Shown here piece by piece: positions 1-11,290 of a stretch of 64,000 bases of DNA. The DNA is from Phragmites australis (lineage: Eukaryota; Streptophyta; Magnoliopsida; Poales; Poaceae), in the NCBI RefSeq assembly GCF_958298935.1, contig NC_084932.1, positions 8,845,501 to 8,909,500 of the forward strand. Reading direction: 5' to 3'. Position 1 is the first letter of the stretch, and each line of letters starts with the position of its first letter. The notes beneath the pieces were generated by a model, which saw only the letters and a list, made by a program, of their open reading frames with translations, had not been told where the DNA came from and ran no database searches. The translations under genes and the position numbers were made by a program.

Positions 1-11
1 ATTATAGCATT

Positions 12-960
12 CTAGTCAGCTTGCACTTTGCTTAGGATGATAGTTATCTCTTCTACCCTGCCTTCCCAATGGCCATCCACTTGTTGTACCCATTTGTCTA
101 TTGGGGCATCCAATTCTCTCATCATTTCTTCTTGTTTGGTCTTCCTTCTCTTTTGACTCCTATAAGAGTCGATGTGCTCTACAAATTCAACTTTCCATGG
201 AACCACACCAAGGCCTCACATTCAACTAAGGTGCTCCTTTGTTCTCAGGGTTAAGGTTAGTTCATCCTTGTCACTATCTGGCTTAAAAGAGCCTTAGGAA
301 GACTAGATATGAGCTTCTACAACCTTTTGAGTAACATCTTCTTCTCAAGGGGCTTCTTAAGCATAATTTGCCATCCTCCAAGGAAGTAAATCCCCTCCCA
401 AACAACAACTTCTTTGGTCATGGGGCCCACCCTACCATCACAGGTGTGACACCACTTTTACTGAGTTCTTTTTTTCTCTCCCATACCGGTATCTTCTTCA
501 AGTACCCACCCATGCCGAGTCTGCGAGGGTAAATATTCTTCTCTGAGTTGGTCTTGTTTACCTTACTCGACTTCAAAGCTTCCTCTAACATCTTGTACTC
601 TACAAAGGCATCCTAATACGGCTGCAAGTTTGGGTACTTGTCAAAAGTCCAGTGTCAGACCCTTCTTCACAAACTCTTTGTTCAGTTTGGTCTTCCAATT
701 CATAAAGGAGATGCCATGGTAGATATCCTAGGCTTCTTCTTAAGGGGTTCAGAATCTTCCACGAATTGGAATATTTGTTTCAACGTGTCCCACCTGGCAT
801 TCTTGAGGTCCTCGAGGACCACGGTCGTGTCTTGTCGAGCACCAATCCAACTCTTATAGGAGATGGGCACTAGCAATACACCCGTAACATGCCTTGTATG
901 GAAGCTCTCGAAGGTGCAAGAGGAGCCTCTGTAGGAAAAAGCTCCTTGATGACATATCAA
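12..960 (-). pseudogene. possible second-gene remnant of CACTA C1
   Basis: Two short reverse-strand stretches (960-700 and 206-12) have the lysine/glutamate-rich, tryptophan-containing character of the accessory proteins of plant CACTA elements. An example is a segment with WDTLKQIFQF near 770-800. They are not joined by an open frame, and stop codons lie between them. Their place, downstream of the internal promoter-like block of C1 in the reverse orientation, is the place of the second gene. I do not recognise a defined domain, and this may be non-coding transposon sequence. Confidence 0.25.
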
Positions 961-1739
961 CCCTTAGGCTTCTTGTTTCACTCTTTATTATCAACCTACC
1001 ATTGTTCAACTATCATCGGACCCTCCAAAGGATTAGGCACATGGACATCAGGAAAGGATCAGGCACGTGCACATCAGGAAACAAAAACTATGGTAAACCA
1101 AAATCTATTAATGAATGAAGCACCTATTAATGAATTACCTCACTAATGTCAGGGTCCTCATGTTGGTTCATATTGAGGTAGCTACTCAGTCTACGGCTCT
1201 GGTTGGAGGTCTCATCTTCATTCAACACCAAGCCTAGGTCAGAGGTGCCTTCTAGATGCTACCAAGTCCACGAGAGATGAGGAGTTGGAGGTGCCATCCC
1301 TAGCAATTTGAATTAAAAAGTGTAGTAGGTGGATTCATATATAGGTGGACTTAGAGGTAGCACAAGCAAAACAATGGAAGCCACTTCATCCTAGCCCACC
1401 CTATACATCTCATCCTCATATGCCGACAACATTAATTTGCACAAATGCATGAGACCATGATAATTTTTGTTGAAGAAAACAATGATAAAGTAATTTGTAT
1501 GTATATATGTTAGCCTCAATCATACACAAGGAAGTAACATTGGATTATCTATTTCATGTGAGCATCTATCTACCAAGCATTTATTTGATAGACAACAAGG
1601 CATTAGATTTGTGTAGCTTGATCACCACTGGCTTCCCAACATCACAAGCATAAAAAACATCACCAAGTCACCGGGCATGAATTCATCACATGCATCAATT
1701 CATTTAGATCTCGTGGCTAGCTAAAAATAGGACTGACTT
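961..1739. other. stretch without a recognisable gene inside C1
   Basis: This stretch has mixed composition with many stops in all frames. Two near-identical phrases around 1030-1080 (ACATCAGGAAA) suggest small local duplications. I see no conserved protein signature, terminal repeat or RNA gene. By position it is probably leader, intron or decayed coding sequence of the second C1 gene. Confidence 0.4.
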
Positions 1740-2180
1740 TCGAGGGCGTATTGAGGAGGTATTTCAGGGAGGGCATCGGCATTGGGAGATGGTGGCGCGG
1801 TGAGGAGGAGGCGCTTCTAGGAGGATGTCAGCATCGGAGAGGTAGCGGCATGAAGAGGAGGAGGCGCTTCGGGGAGGGCGTCAGAGTCGGGGAATTGGTG
1901 GTGCAGTGACAAGGAGGCACTTTGGTGTAGGAACTATGAAAGGGTCGAACGGGGGAGGGGGAAGCTATATAAAAGGGGGGACTATTAGTAGTGGGTGTCA
2001 TTACCAATCAGCAGTGAAATGTCTATCACTACTAGTTGGTAATTAGACTCGGCAGTGATATTTGACTATCATTTTTGGCTGTTATTGCCAACTGGAGGCA
2101 GTTGTTAATGCTAACCGGTAGTGAACGTATCATGTATCACTACCGATTAATAGTCTTAAACCGGTAGTGATGATTAGATT
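1740..2180 (-). promoter_or_regulatory. internal subterminal-type repeats, TATA box and GA/GC-rich leader of C1
   Basis: On the reverse strand the order is: subterminal-type repeats with the ACCGGTAGTGAT theme (2180-1985), a TATA-like TTTTATATAGC (about 1962-1972), then a low-complexity GC-rich tract (1960-1740) with repeated GGAGGCGCTTC and GAGGGCGTC phrases. This is what the 5' end of a CACTA gene looks like, but it lies inside the element beyond the C-terminal end of tnp2. C2 (21046-21620) has the same order. I infer a second internal promoter. A terminus of a nested, truncated CACTA is the alternative. Confidence 0.4.
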
Positions 2181-2227
2181 AATTTTTTTTATTTTGGCTA
2201 GCCAAACATTGTTCTAACATAATTGAT

Positions 2228-3413
2228 CTATTTTGTTTTCATAATTAGCCCTTCATGATGATCGCGACATATATAGGTAGCTTTGCCACTATCTTCGGTT
2301 ACACATATGATGACATCATCTTTGAAAAGAGGTAGCTCGTCGAATTGATTGTACTCTTTCTCGTTGATAACATTCTTAACTTGGATTATCCTTCTTTTCC
2401 CTTGAAGAACCATGTGGTGCTCCTTATCAGCCTTGTCTCTTACATAGAAGACTTGTGCTACAACATTAGCGGTTATGAAAGATTCTTCTCTGTATCTTGT
2501 TTAAGGTCCTTGGTAGTCATATCGTACTTGTCGATCTTCACGCCCCATGGGAGTCTGACCCGTTGGCACCAAAATAGAGGGACCTTCAAAGGTCCATAGT
2601 CAAGCTCCCAAATCTCCTCTATGGATTCATAGTAGGTGTCCTTCTTGCTAGCGTATTCATATATATTTATGTCGTATCATTGGAATGTCAAGATTGTACT
2701 TGATCGTCCAAAAGCCAACCACTTCAGCTGAATACAATTTGTATGTGTACCCATCATACCTATCATATGCATCAAACAGGGGATTATAAAAAATACCACA
2801 CCACCTTAGCAGGGGTTCTTTTCTTCTTACGCTTCACCCTAACATCATCGTTGTGCTTGCACCATGATGTTTTGCACAACGGACACACATCCAAATCTGC
2901 ATACTCTTTCCAACACAGATACAGTCGTTTGGACATGCATATTTTTTTGTACTTCTAATCCTAATGGGCAGACAATCTTCTTGGCTTGGTACATGGTTTC
3001 AAATAACATATTCCTCTCTGGAAGCAAATCTTGTAATAGACATAACAACTATGTGAAGCTCTCATTAGACTAACTGTTGCTTGCCTTTAATTGCGGCAGT
3101 GAAAGCACAAGAACAATGGTGTTTTAGAGTCCTTTACCATATGCTGGAACATTTGAAACTATCTTTCACTGGTGAAGTCCTTCCCATCACGCAACATCTG
3201 ATCCATATCATCTTTGTTACTATTGCCGATGTCGACCAGCCTATCTACACCATAAGGATATCGGACACCAACGAGCATATCATTGTCTTCATCTTCTTCA
3301 ACAATATTTTGCCTTTCTTGTATAATTTCATATTCACCATGCTTAGTCCAACAGGTATATCCAAGCTTAAAACCCCCATGAATCAAGTGTGAATAGGTCC
3401 ACTCTATGCTAGA
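2228..3413 (-). pseudogene. tnp2-like CACTA transposase pseudogene with the catalytic core deleted
   Basis: Reading from 3413 leftward, the N-terminal transposase-associated region is recognisable by GYTCWTKHGE (about 3360-3330). It is followed by the block with YQAKKIVCPLGLEVQK (about 3000-2945) typical of plant TNP2. From about 2720 to 2228 the C-terminal DUF4216-like region appears, with YYESIEEIWELDYGPLK and, in a shifted frame, VAQVFYVRDKADKEHHVV. The central transposase core expected between these two blocks is absent. Stops and at least two frameshifts break what remains. The homologous C2 gene retains the core but lacks this C-terminal part. The element cannot make TNP2 from this copy. 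Confidence 0.7.
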
Positions 3414-3418
3414 AAACT

Positions 3419-4797
3419 TGAGAAACCAAGTTGAAATATGTCCTGGTTTATATGTGATGAGTGATTGACAAGGTTATCGATTTGGTTTGTCAAGTTTTGG
3501 ATTGCTTGAGCTTTGTTTGAGCATTTTGATTATGTACTAACTGGAGTTGGAGTTAGAGAAATGTGTTTGCTTATCTCATGTTGTGCAGGTGACAGATGCA
3601 ACTTGGCAGTCGACAGTGGGTGATCGAGGCTAAGCTGGTGCTTGGTGTCAGATGATCAAGGAGGCCATACAGAGTCAAGGATGATCCTAGCTGTACACGT
3701 GGAGGTCAAGCAAAGCATAAAAGGGGGGATGAAGACAGCGTGTTGACAAAGTCAAGTGAAAGGGATGTCGATGCAAGTGACAAGGTGGCCCGATGGATTG
3801 GGAGCAGGAGAGAGTTCTCGGTGGTCAAGATAGCAAGACGGACTGCATGTGTTGACATCAGAGCGCTTGCTTAAGGTGTAAGCAAATCGTGAGTCATGCT
3901 TTGAGAAATATGCAGAGGGTTTCACGGTTGGGTCTCAAAACTGTGGGAGGACTAGAGGAGTATGTGGCACCATTGCAAAGCTTGTGTTGAGATGAAGCTA
4001 AATCATTTAGGTTCCATGGCCGTTCGATGGACGGAGCAAGAAATGGACCAAAATGCCCTCAGTAGTATGTATGAGCATACTACAAGGGAGGGGTATTTTG
4101 GTAACAAGCTAAGAAACTTAGGGGTTAAGTTTTTTAGGCCTATAAATGAGCCCCTTATGCCACCGAGGAGAGGAAGATGAGTGCTTAGCCTATGTAATAG
4201 GTGAATGTTCTTGAGAGAAAAATCCTTGTAATCTGTCTAAAATAGGGCTGACCTTTTTGATTAATAAAGTTTATGTTTTTGCATATGTTTGAATTCCCCT
4301 CCTTCTAGTCTCTCTCTATTGGTTCTGTTGCAAGTTTGCAAGTTTTTCTTTTTTTGGTTGTGATTTTCTTGTTTTTTTCGTTTTTGCCTTTGAGCTACGA
4401 TTTTTCAACCTTGGAAAGTTGTTATTCTTGTTGCTAGAGGCATAAATATTCATATATACATGTATTTGAGATGGTCTCGAATCCCCTTGTCTCTAGACCA
4501 TCAACATGGAGAGTTGCTTCTTTTGGTGACTGTCTTTTTGCTTTGTTCTTCATTCATGTTTCTAGCTTTTATGCTCAAATATATATGGAATGGTCTTGAA
4601 TAGAGCATATGGTTCATATTCCATCTGTGGAGTCATGTTATCTTGGAACTTTCTTTCTCACTTTATTTCTCTAGAGTTTATGCTTTCATTTGTGCGATTT
4701 TGAGGAGCACTAGGTGAACAAGAAGTAGACCATCTCTTTCATAAGAAATTTGTAATTCACCTATTCACCCCCTCTAGTCACCATTCTCGGTCCTATA
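3419..4797 (+). repeat. 5' LTR of E0
   Basis: It starts TGAGAAACC directly after the target duplication AAACT and ends CTCGGTCCTATA just before the primer binding site. The last CA has become TA. Its 3' part (from about 4193) aligns with 7433-8040, sharing the phrases AAAATAGGGCTGACC and CTCGGTCCTA. The 5' 0.77 kb has no partner because the 3' LTR has lost it. Length is 1379 bp. Confidence 0.85.
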
Positions 4798-4799
4798 AT

Positions 4800-4811
4800 T
4801 GGTATCAGAGC
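4800..4811 (+). promoter_or_regulatory. primer binding site of E0
   Basis: TGGTATCAGAGC, two bases after the LTR end, is the classical site complementary to the 3' end of initiator tRNA-Met used by plant copia elements. Confidence 0.9.
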
Positions 4812-4860
4812 TGGTTTGATCACTTGTTGACCTTAACCAGCTTTGTGATCCGTAAGCGAC

Positions 4861-6010
4861 ATGGAGAGAAGTGGAAAGATTCTGTTGTTCGATGGAAGAG
4901 ACTTTTTGTACTGAAAGGTGCGTATGGAGTCTTATCTTCTAAGCTAAGGAAATGCAATATGGGATGTAGTTGATTCTAACCACGAGATCCTGCTGCTCAC
5001 ACGACTCAAGTTCAAATCGAACAGTATAAGGCCAGCAACAAGGCCAGAAATATTTTGTTCACTAGCTTGAGTTAGAATGAGTTTGATAGGGTTCAGCACC
5101 TCCGTACTGCCCAGGAGATCTAGACTACTCTGAGTGTCTTCCATGAAGGTACTAATCAGATTAAGGCCAGGTGCCAAAGCACTTACACCCAAAAATATCA
5201 AATGTTTGCGCAAGAGCCTAGTGAATCTTTTGAGCATGAGTTGCTTAGGTGTAGGGCCAAGGTTGAAGATGAGGATTGTGAGAGTCGCTGGTTGTTATGA
5301 GTGAGCTTGCCGAGCTTCAAACTATGCATGCTCAAGTCGTCAGTCGGCTTGAGACTGCCGAGAAGAAGTTCCTTGAGGAGGAGTCTAGACCTACTCTCTT
5401 AGGCGCTTGCAAGAATTGCCCTTTGCTTTCAAATGATGCTGAAGTAAAAGACAAGCGTATAAAAGAGCTAGAGTCTAGATTAGAGAGTGCTGAGAGTTCT
5501 ACGGTGTGCAACCTAAGTGTCTCACCTGCATGATCCTTAAGGACAAGCTTAGCTGGGTTAGAGGGCAAGTTAAAAAGCTCATGGCTGAGAATGAGTACCT
5601 CCTTTCTCTTACGGAGAAGTGCTCAAAAGGCAAGGGAAAATGGATTTGATCTTTGCCAAGACAAAGATGTGTGTGTATATGGCTGGATTAGCTTTGGGTT
5701 TGGGCTTTAAGAGAGTTGCTTACACCAGTTCTAGCAAAACTGTATTCACCCCTCCACTACCCTAGAGTCGGAGAAAGCCAAGATCAATGCCTCACAATCC
5801 ATACCAGGAAAGAACAAGCCTACACCTCAACCTACAAAGAAAAAACCCACACCCAAGAGAGCTTCACGGCCTAAGATGAGGGCACCTGTGAGAGAACCTA
5901 GAGTAACTGGCAGTCAAGTTCCCTAGAGACGCTATTACTACACCTATTGCTAGAGATAGGGTCACCTTGTTGGGTTTTACTTTTGCCATAGAAGAGATGA
6001 GAGGCATGAG
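4861..6010 (+). pseudogene. copia gag pseudogene of E0
   Basis: It begins with an ATG at 4861 and encodes, through several stops and frameshifts, a gag-like N-terminus. A coiled-coil, glutamate-rich part follows (5297-5533, with SELAELQTMHAQVVSRLETAEKK), then a lysine/proline-rich basic part (5770-5890). A degenerate CCHC zinc knuckle comes last, near 5935-6000 (Y-C-x-x-x-GH-L pattern). It would normally bind RNA and form the particle. It is not translatable here. Confidence 0.6.
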
Positions 6011-6144
6011 TGGGAGTGGAGTACCTGGGACATGTATCATGCTCCTACCCACGAATCTCTAGCGCTTTTTAAGTCTCTTCCTAGAGGTGTTTCCCGGTGT
6101 AGATTTTATCATGATTCATATGGTTTGAGGCTTTGAATCCCAAC

Positions 6145-7086
6145 GCCTGGGATGTTGGTGATGAGCAAGCTCAACTTCTTTCTTGAACTTCAAATCAAGC
6201 AATGCAAGTAGGGTACATTAGTCCACCAGACGAAGTACACCAAGGAGCTGGTGAAGAAGTTCGACATGAGTGATGCGAAACCCTTAGTGACACTGATGGC
6301 TACCTCGACTATGCTTGATCCAGATGAAGATGGCAAAGCGGTGGACTAGCGAGAGTTTAGAAGCATGATTGGCTGCCTCTTGTACCTAACGGCGACAAGA
6401 CTGGACATCCACTTCATCGTTCCCCTCTGCGCATGCTTCCAAGTTTCACCGAGGACGTTTCACAGCAAAGCGGTGAAACACATTTTGAGGTACCTCAAGC
6501 ACATTATCATGTATGGACTTTGATTCTTTGCTACCTCTTCACTTTCTCTTTGAGGTTTTTCCAATGCGAATTTTGCTGGTTGTAGAATTGACAAGAAGAG
6601 TACCTCTGGTACTTGTCATTTTTTAGGTACTTCTCTTGTGTGTTGGTCTTCTCATAAATAATCTAGCGTTACATAGTCTACTGCTGAAGCTGAATATGTA
6701 GCTGTTGCTCACAGATTTTGTGGATGATTGCTACCTTGAGGGACTTTGGGTTAGATATTAAGAGTGTGCCACTTTTACGTGACAACACTAATGTCATAAG
6801 CCTAGACAATAATCAAGTCCAACACTCCAAAACCAAACACATAGATGTGAGATTCCACTTTTTGAGAGATCACAATGAGAAGGGGGACATATACTTGAAA
6901 TACATTGATACCCAACACCAGCTAGCTAATATCTTCACCAAACCTCTAGATGCTACTATATTTGCCTATTTGAGGGGAGAGCTTGGTGTGTGCAATTCCT
7001 ATGGTATTGTACGAGGGGGAGTTGCCTTTGTATATACTCTATCTTACTTTTGTTGCATTTGTATTGCATCGTATCATGTAAGATAA
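6145..7086 (+). pseudogene. reverse transcriptase C-terminus and RNase H remnant of E0
   Basis: After the gag remnant, coding similarity resumes abruptly in the C-terminal part of reverse transcriptase: KLNFFLELQIKQ near 6165 and YTKELVKKFDMSDAKP near 6240-6285. It passes into RNase H, with GCRIDKKSTSGTCHFLG near 6578-6630 and the final open part 6718-7086 holding SKTKHIDVRFHFLRDH and QLANIFTKPLD. Stops occur at several places. The jump from gag to late RT shows an internal deletion of protease, integrase and the RT catalytic part. Confidence 0.75.
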
Positions 7087-7432
7087 TCATAGTAATTGAG
7101 TTTTGACTTGTATGTCATTAGCATTTTTTATTACTAGACTTGAATTTGGACTAAGTTGAGTAGTTGTGCAGAGCAAGCTTTTAATCTTAGGCTCCTCTTA
7201 ATGCTTTGACATGAAACATTTCAAGCAAGCTAGCTTTTCTTAAGATGAAATTTGGTAATTTTATAAAACATGTAGACTATAAAATGATACATTCTTGATC
7301 ACCATGTTCCTAATTGTTTTGGCTTAGTCAATGCTTGTGTTAAGGCTAGTTTGATGAATATTTTGCTCTAGGCTTCTTGGTTCAAGTCAATGGATTGGGG
7401 AACATTGCACTATCTTGCTCTAGCTTTCCTTA
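7087..7432 (+). other. 3' untranslated part of E0
   Basis: Non-coding sequence between the RNase H end and the surviving 3' LTR. A purine run GAGGGGGAG lies at about 7013-7021, within the end of the coding part. No open frame or recognisable motif is seen in the rest. Confidence 0.5.
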
Positions 7433-8040
7433 CTAGGTGAGAGTTTTTTCAGAGAAAAATCTTTGTAATCTACCTAAAATAGGGCTGACCTCTTTGATTA
7501 ATGAAGTTTATGTTGTTGCATATGCTTGAATTCTCCTTCTTCTAATCTCTCTCTATTGTTCCTTGCAGTTTGCAAGTTTTCCTTTTTCGGTTGTGATTTT
7601 CTTGTTGTTTTTCGTTTTTGCCTTTGAGCTGCGATTTTTCAACCTTGGGAAGTCGTTATTCTTGTTGCTAGAGGCGTAAACGTTTATATACTCATGTATT
7701 TGAGAGGGTCTTGAATTCTTTTGTTGCTAGACCATCAACTTAGAGAGCTGCTTCTTTCGATGACTATCTTTTTGCTTTGCTTTTCGTTCAAGTTTCAAGC
7801 TTTTGTGCTCAAAGACACATGGAATGATCTTGAATAGAGCTTAGTGTTCATATTCCATCCGTAGAGTCATGTTGTCTTAGAAATTTCTTTCTCTCTTTAT
7901 CTCTCTAAAGTTTATGCTTCCGTTTATGCATTTTTGAGGAGCGTTGGGTGAACAAGGAGTATGCCATCTATTTCGCAAGAAATTTGTAAGGCGCCTATTC
8001 ACCCCCCCCCCCCCCTCTAGTCGTCGTTCTCGGTCCTACA
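7433..8040 (+). repeat. truncated 3' LTR of E0
   Basis: It aligns with 4193-4797 of the 5' LTR but lacks the first 0.77 kb. It ends CTCGGTCCTACA and is followed by the target duplication AAACT. A run of 14 C residues (about 8002-8015) has expanded compared with the 5' copy. Confidence 0.8.
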
Positions 8041-8045
8041 AAACT

Positions 8046-8489
8046 TTTTCTCATTTTTGCAATCAACACATAGACAACATATGTAGTTTTAATTTGTACT
8101 CCACAACCGTTATAAAAAAATTAGAAAAGCCATTAGGAACACTAGGAAGTGATGGTTCGTATCGTACATCCATCTTTTGTCCATCTACAAAATAAATGTA
8201 CATCAAATTACTAACCTGGAGCAAACTAGCAAGTAGTACATCAAGTTACTAACCTTGGAGACCCTAAAGCACATGGGTTCCTCAAAATTTTGAAGCCTCC
8301 AAGCAACAAGTCGTCACAAATGCTAGGCACCAAGCAAAAATAGAGCTCCTCTCTGTTTTGCTCGAGCTTGGGGTAGGGGTGATCATGTCCAATATATAGT
8401 ACAATATCAATGCCAGTTGGGGAAACAAACCGGCAGTGATAAAGAGCATATAACCGATGGTTCATAACACAAACCAGTAGTGATGTTAT
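8046..8489 (-). other. 5' part of C1 between the two retrotransposon insertions
   Basis: CACTA sequence resuming after E0. The part near 8385-8489 carries subterminal-type repeats (CCGGCAGTGATA, CCAGTAGTGATG). No coding domain is recognised. It probably corresponds to the leader or first intron of tnp2 and to the inner part of the terminal repeat field. Confidence 0.5.
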
Positions 8490-10085
8490 TGTGAGGGATC
8501 GATGACGTCCTAAGAGGGGGGTGAATTAGGACACTTCAAACTATTTTGGCTCCAAAAACAATACAAGATAAACCTATATCAATTTCTATCTAAATGTGCA
8601 CTAGGCTTATCTAGTGTGTCTACTCTACCGATCAAAGCGCTTGCAACCTATCAAAGAAAGTAAATTGCAAGTAAGTAAATGCGGAAACGTAAATAAGGTA
8701 GAGAGAGCAAACTCGGCACAAGGATTTTTTTCCGCGGTATCAATGGTATGAATGCCACCCCAGTCCATGTTGGAGCTCCACAAAGGATATGCTCCCGGTC
8801 GGCACTCAGTCACGGCCTTTTAGCCACCGAGTCACAAAGGAGAGGCCTCCACCCGGATGAGCCACCAATCCACCAAGGCAAAGTCTCACCACTAGCCTCT
8901 CTTCCGGTTCCTTTCTACCATGATCACTTCGGAGCTTGAGCCACAATGGCAAGGGTCTCATCATCCCCGCACAATCGCCTTGCCACCGCTTCACACCAAG
9001 TTGGAGGGTCAACAAGCTTGTCAGCGAGTCACCAAGACTCCAAGGTGCCAACGTACCAAGAGGTACACTGTTGGATCACTCCTTGATCCACTCTCTAGGC
9101 AGTAATCACCTAGCAACTCACTCTCTAGGCCTATAAGCATTAATCACTCACTAATCTTGTGCTTAATTGTCTTGAATGATCACTTTAAGCACTTTAGTGG
9201 CTTGGATGTCTTCTCAAGTGTACATGAACTTCTCTAGACTCCAGCACACTCAAATGACTGAGTGGAGGGTATTTATAGTCTCAAACACATGCACTAGCTG
9301 TTAACCCAACGACTCTAAAAAGTTGTTAACACCGGATGATCCAGTGAGAACAGTAGTACTAATACCGGATCATCCAGTGAGTACACTCTCACAAACTAGC
9401 CGTTGGAACCCCACTCCAACCTCTGTGAACACCAGACACTCCGGTGTATACATCCTCTTCATCACCAAACTATCCGGTGAGTTATCCTGAGCCATCTGAG
9501 CCTTTCCATCTTTTCTGTGCAAATTGCTCCGGTGTAAGCATCCTGTGCACATCACTTCATCACCGGACTATCCGGTAGGTTAATCCTTCTTCTTCCGCAC
9601 TTGGAACCTTCTCTACTGAAATTACTCCGGTGTGTATCTCCTCTGGTCACCGGACCATCCGGTGGGTTCAACTTCTTCTATTTTGCTGCAAAGCTCACGG
9701 GACAATGAACAATGCTAAACACCGGACTATTCTGTGAGTTCATCTTCATTTTCCAACACTTGAATTCTTCTCTGCATGAATTATTCCGGTGAGCACATTT
9801 TCTTATCACCGGACCATCCGGTGAGGTCTTCTGCCCTATGTCCCCCTTTTTCAGAAATGCTCCGGTGAGTTCAACACAGTGAACACCGGACCATCCGATG
9901 AAGTCATTTTTCCTGGGACTTCTCCAATTCAATCAAACTTTTTCCCGGCTTCGATGGCTTCTTCATTAATTGCATCCATGAGACCTACTAACATATATTC
10001 TTGACAAACATGTTAGTCACATTGACTATATTGTCATTAATCACCAAAATCACAAACATAGCCTAATAGGGTCATTGTCGCTACA
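8490..10085 (-). repeat. 3' LTR of E3 (left copy)
   Basis: On the reverse strand it begins TGTAGCGACAATGACCC and ends CGATCCCTCACA. It aligns along its whole length with 13328-14906. On the reverse strand a TATAAATA box lies at 9277-9270. Upstream of the box (9900-9325) is a run of about a dozen imperfect palindromes of the form CACCGGAC-ATCCGGTG. Length is 1596 bp. Confidence 0.9.
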
Positions 10086-11290
10086 ATCTCCCCCTTTTTG
10101 ATGATTGATGATAACGCAACCAAAGCAAGTGGCAAATAACAAATGATTTCAAAAGTAAAGATCATAAATGATCACAAAGTCTTACCATATTGCTTGGATG
10201 TATGTTCTTACCACATAGTCCCCTTATGTTGTGGCTCCCCCTTTCACCATTGCCACTATCTCCCTTGATTTCACCTAAGCAAGTGCTTATCCCCCTTTGT
10301 TAACCTTCATGTATCTTGCACTTGCTACAATCTTCCCACATTATTCATCTAGCATTCCTTACTCTGTTCATCAAACTTCCCCCCTCCCTCCCTTTGTCAA
10401 TAATCTCCCAAAAAGGACTAATGCACATGTTGAGCTTAAAGGGAAAAACATTAGAACATATGGCAGAGAGCTTCACAAATCATGATCCAATTAAAAAGAT
10501 ACCAATTTTAATGATACCAATTGTAGGAATTACACTACAAAAGAATGATACCAATTGAAAACTATAAAAGCATATGGATCATAATTCATGAAACTCATAT
10601 AATATAGTCTAAACTCCCCATATATGTGTGCATACATATGATGAGAAAGAAGCATATGCACAACTAGACAATATGTCGAGATAGGAAGTTTAAACTATAT
10701 TATGAATGGAGGTAGCTTAAAAGAACAAAGATTTGACAATGATACCAATTGAAGTGTTTGAGCATTGCATACGTCTAGGGACATGTTGATTGCTCCATGA
10801 GACTACAAGAGATGCAACTTGAAACACATGTTAGTCTCAAAATCACAACCTATAGGATATACTACCCTAAATGTGTGCATACAAGTGTTGAATACTTGTG
10901 AAATATATGCACTTGTTATTGATAACAATGGAGACTTATCCTATAGATTGGATCATGGCACATAAAAGATATCAAATGTAAAACTAGTGGCATAAAAGAA
11001 ACCTACCACTAATAAACCATGTAGGTTGCTCATGGATAAGAAATAAATACAAGCAACTTACTATATGAAAACCTACACTAAGTATTACAAGAAATTGAAA
11101 TAAGCACATGCAATCCTAGACAAGGCAAATGAGCTAGAAGCAAAACAAAATGCATGAATAAGAATCTAACTACACTTTCCTCATTTGCCTTTAGATGAGG
11201 ATTTGGGTATGTGATGATCATAACCTTCATCAATGCGCCCATCTTGTGCACTTGGCTTCTTTGCTTCAATCTTCACTTCATCTTGTAAGT
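10086..11290 (-). other. non-coding 3' interior of E3
   Basis: This is AT-rich sequence between the gag tail and the polypurine tract at 10086-10097. The phrases GATACCAATT and ATACCAATTG are repeated around 10498-10555 and 10740-10750. The place would normally hold the whole pol region and any third ORF, and none of it is recognisable. This suggests that pol was deleted or replaced. Confidence 0.6.

Larger units (their letters stand above)
3419..8040 (+). mobile_element. Ty1/copia LTR retrotransposon E0, internally deleted
   Basis: The LTRs end TG...TA (5' copy, from CA) and ...CA (3' copy), and the element is flanked by a perfect 5-bp target duplication AAACT (3414-3418 and 8041-8045). Order: 5' LTR, iMet-type primer binding site, gag remnant, C-terminal reverse transcriptase and RNase H, truncated 3' LTR. 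Protease, integrase and most of the reverse transcriptase are missing. The element sits in the tnp2 upstream region of C1 and therefore post-dates C1. It is non-functional. Confidence 0.85.

Noticed and set aside
9325..9900. CRISPR-like array
   Set aside because: Spacing and units are irregular, units are dyad-symmetric, and the array sits in the U3 of an LTR in a plant genome with no cas genes.
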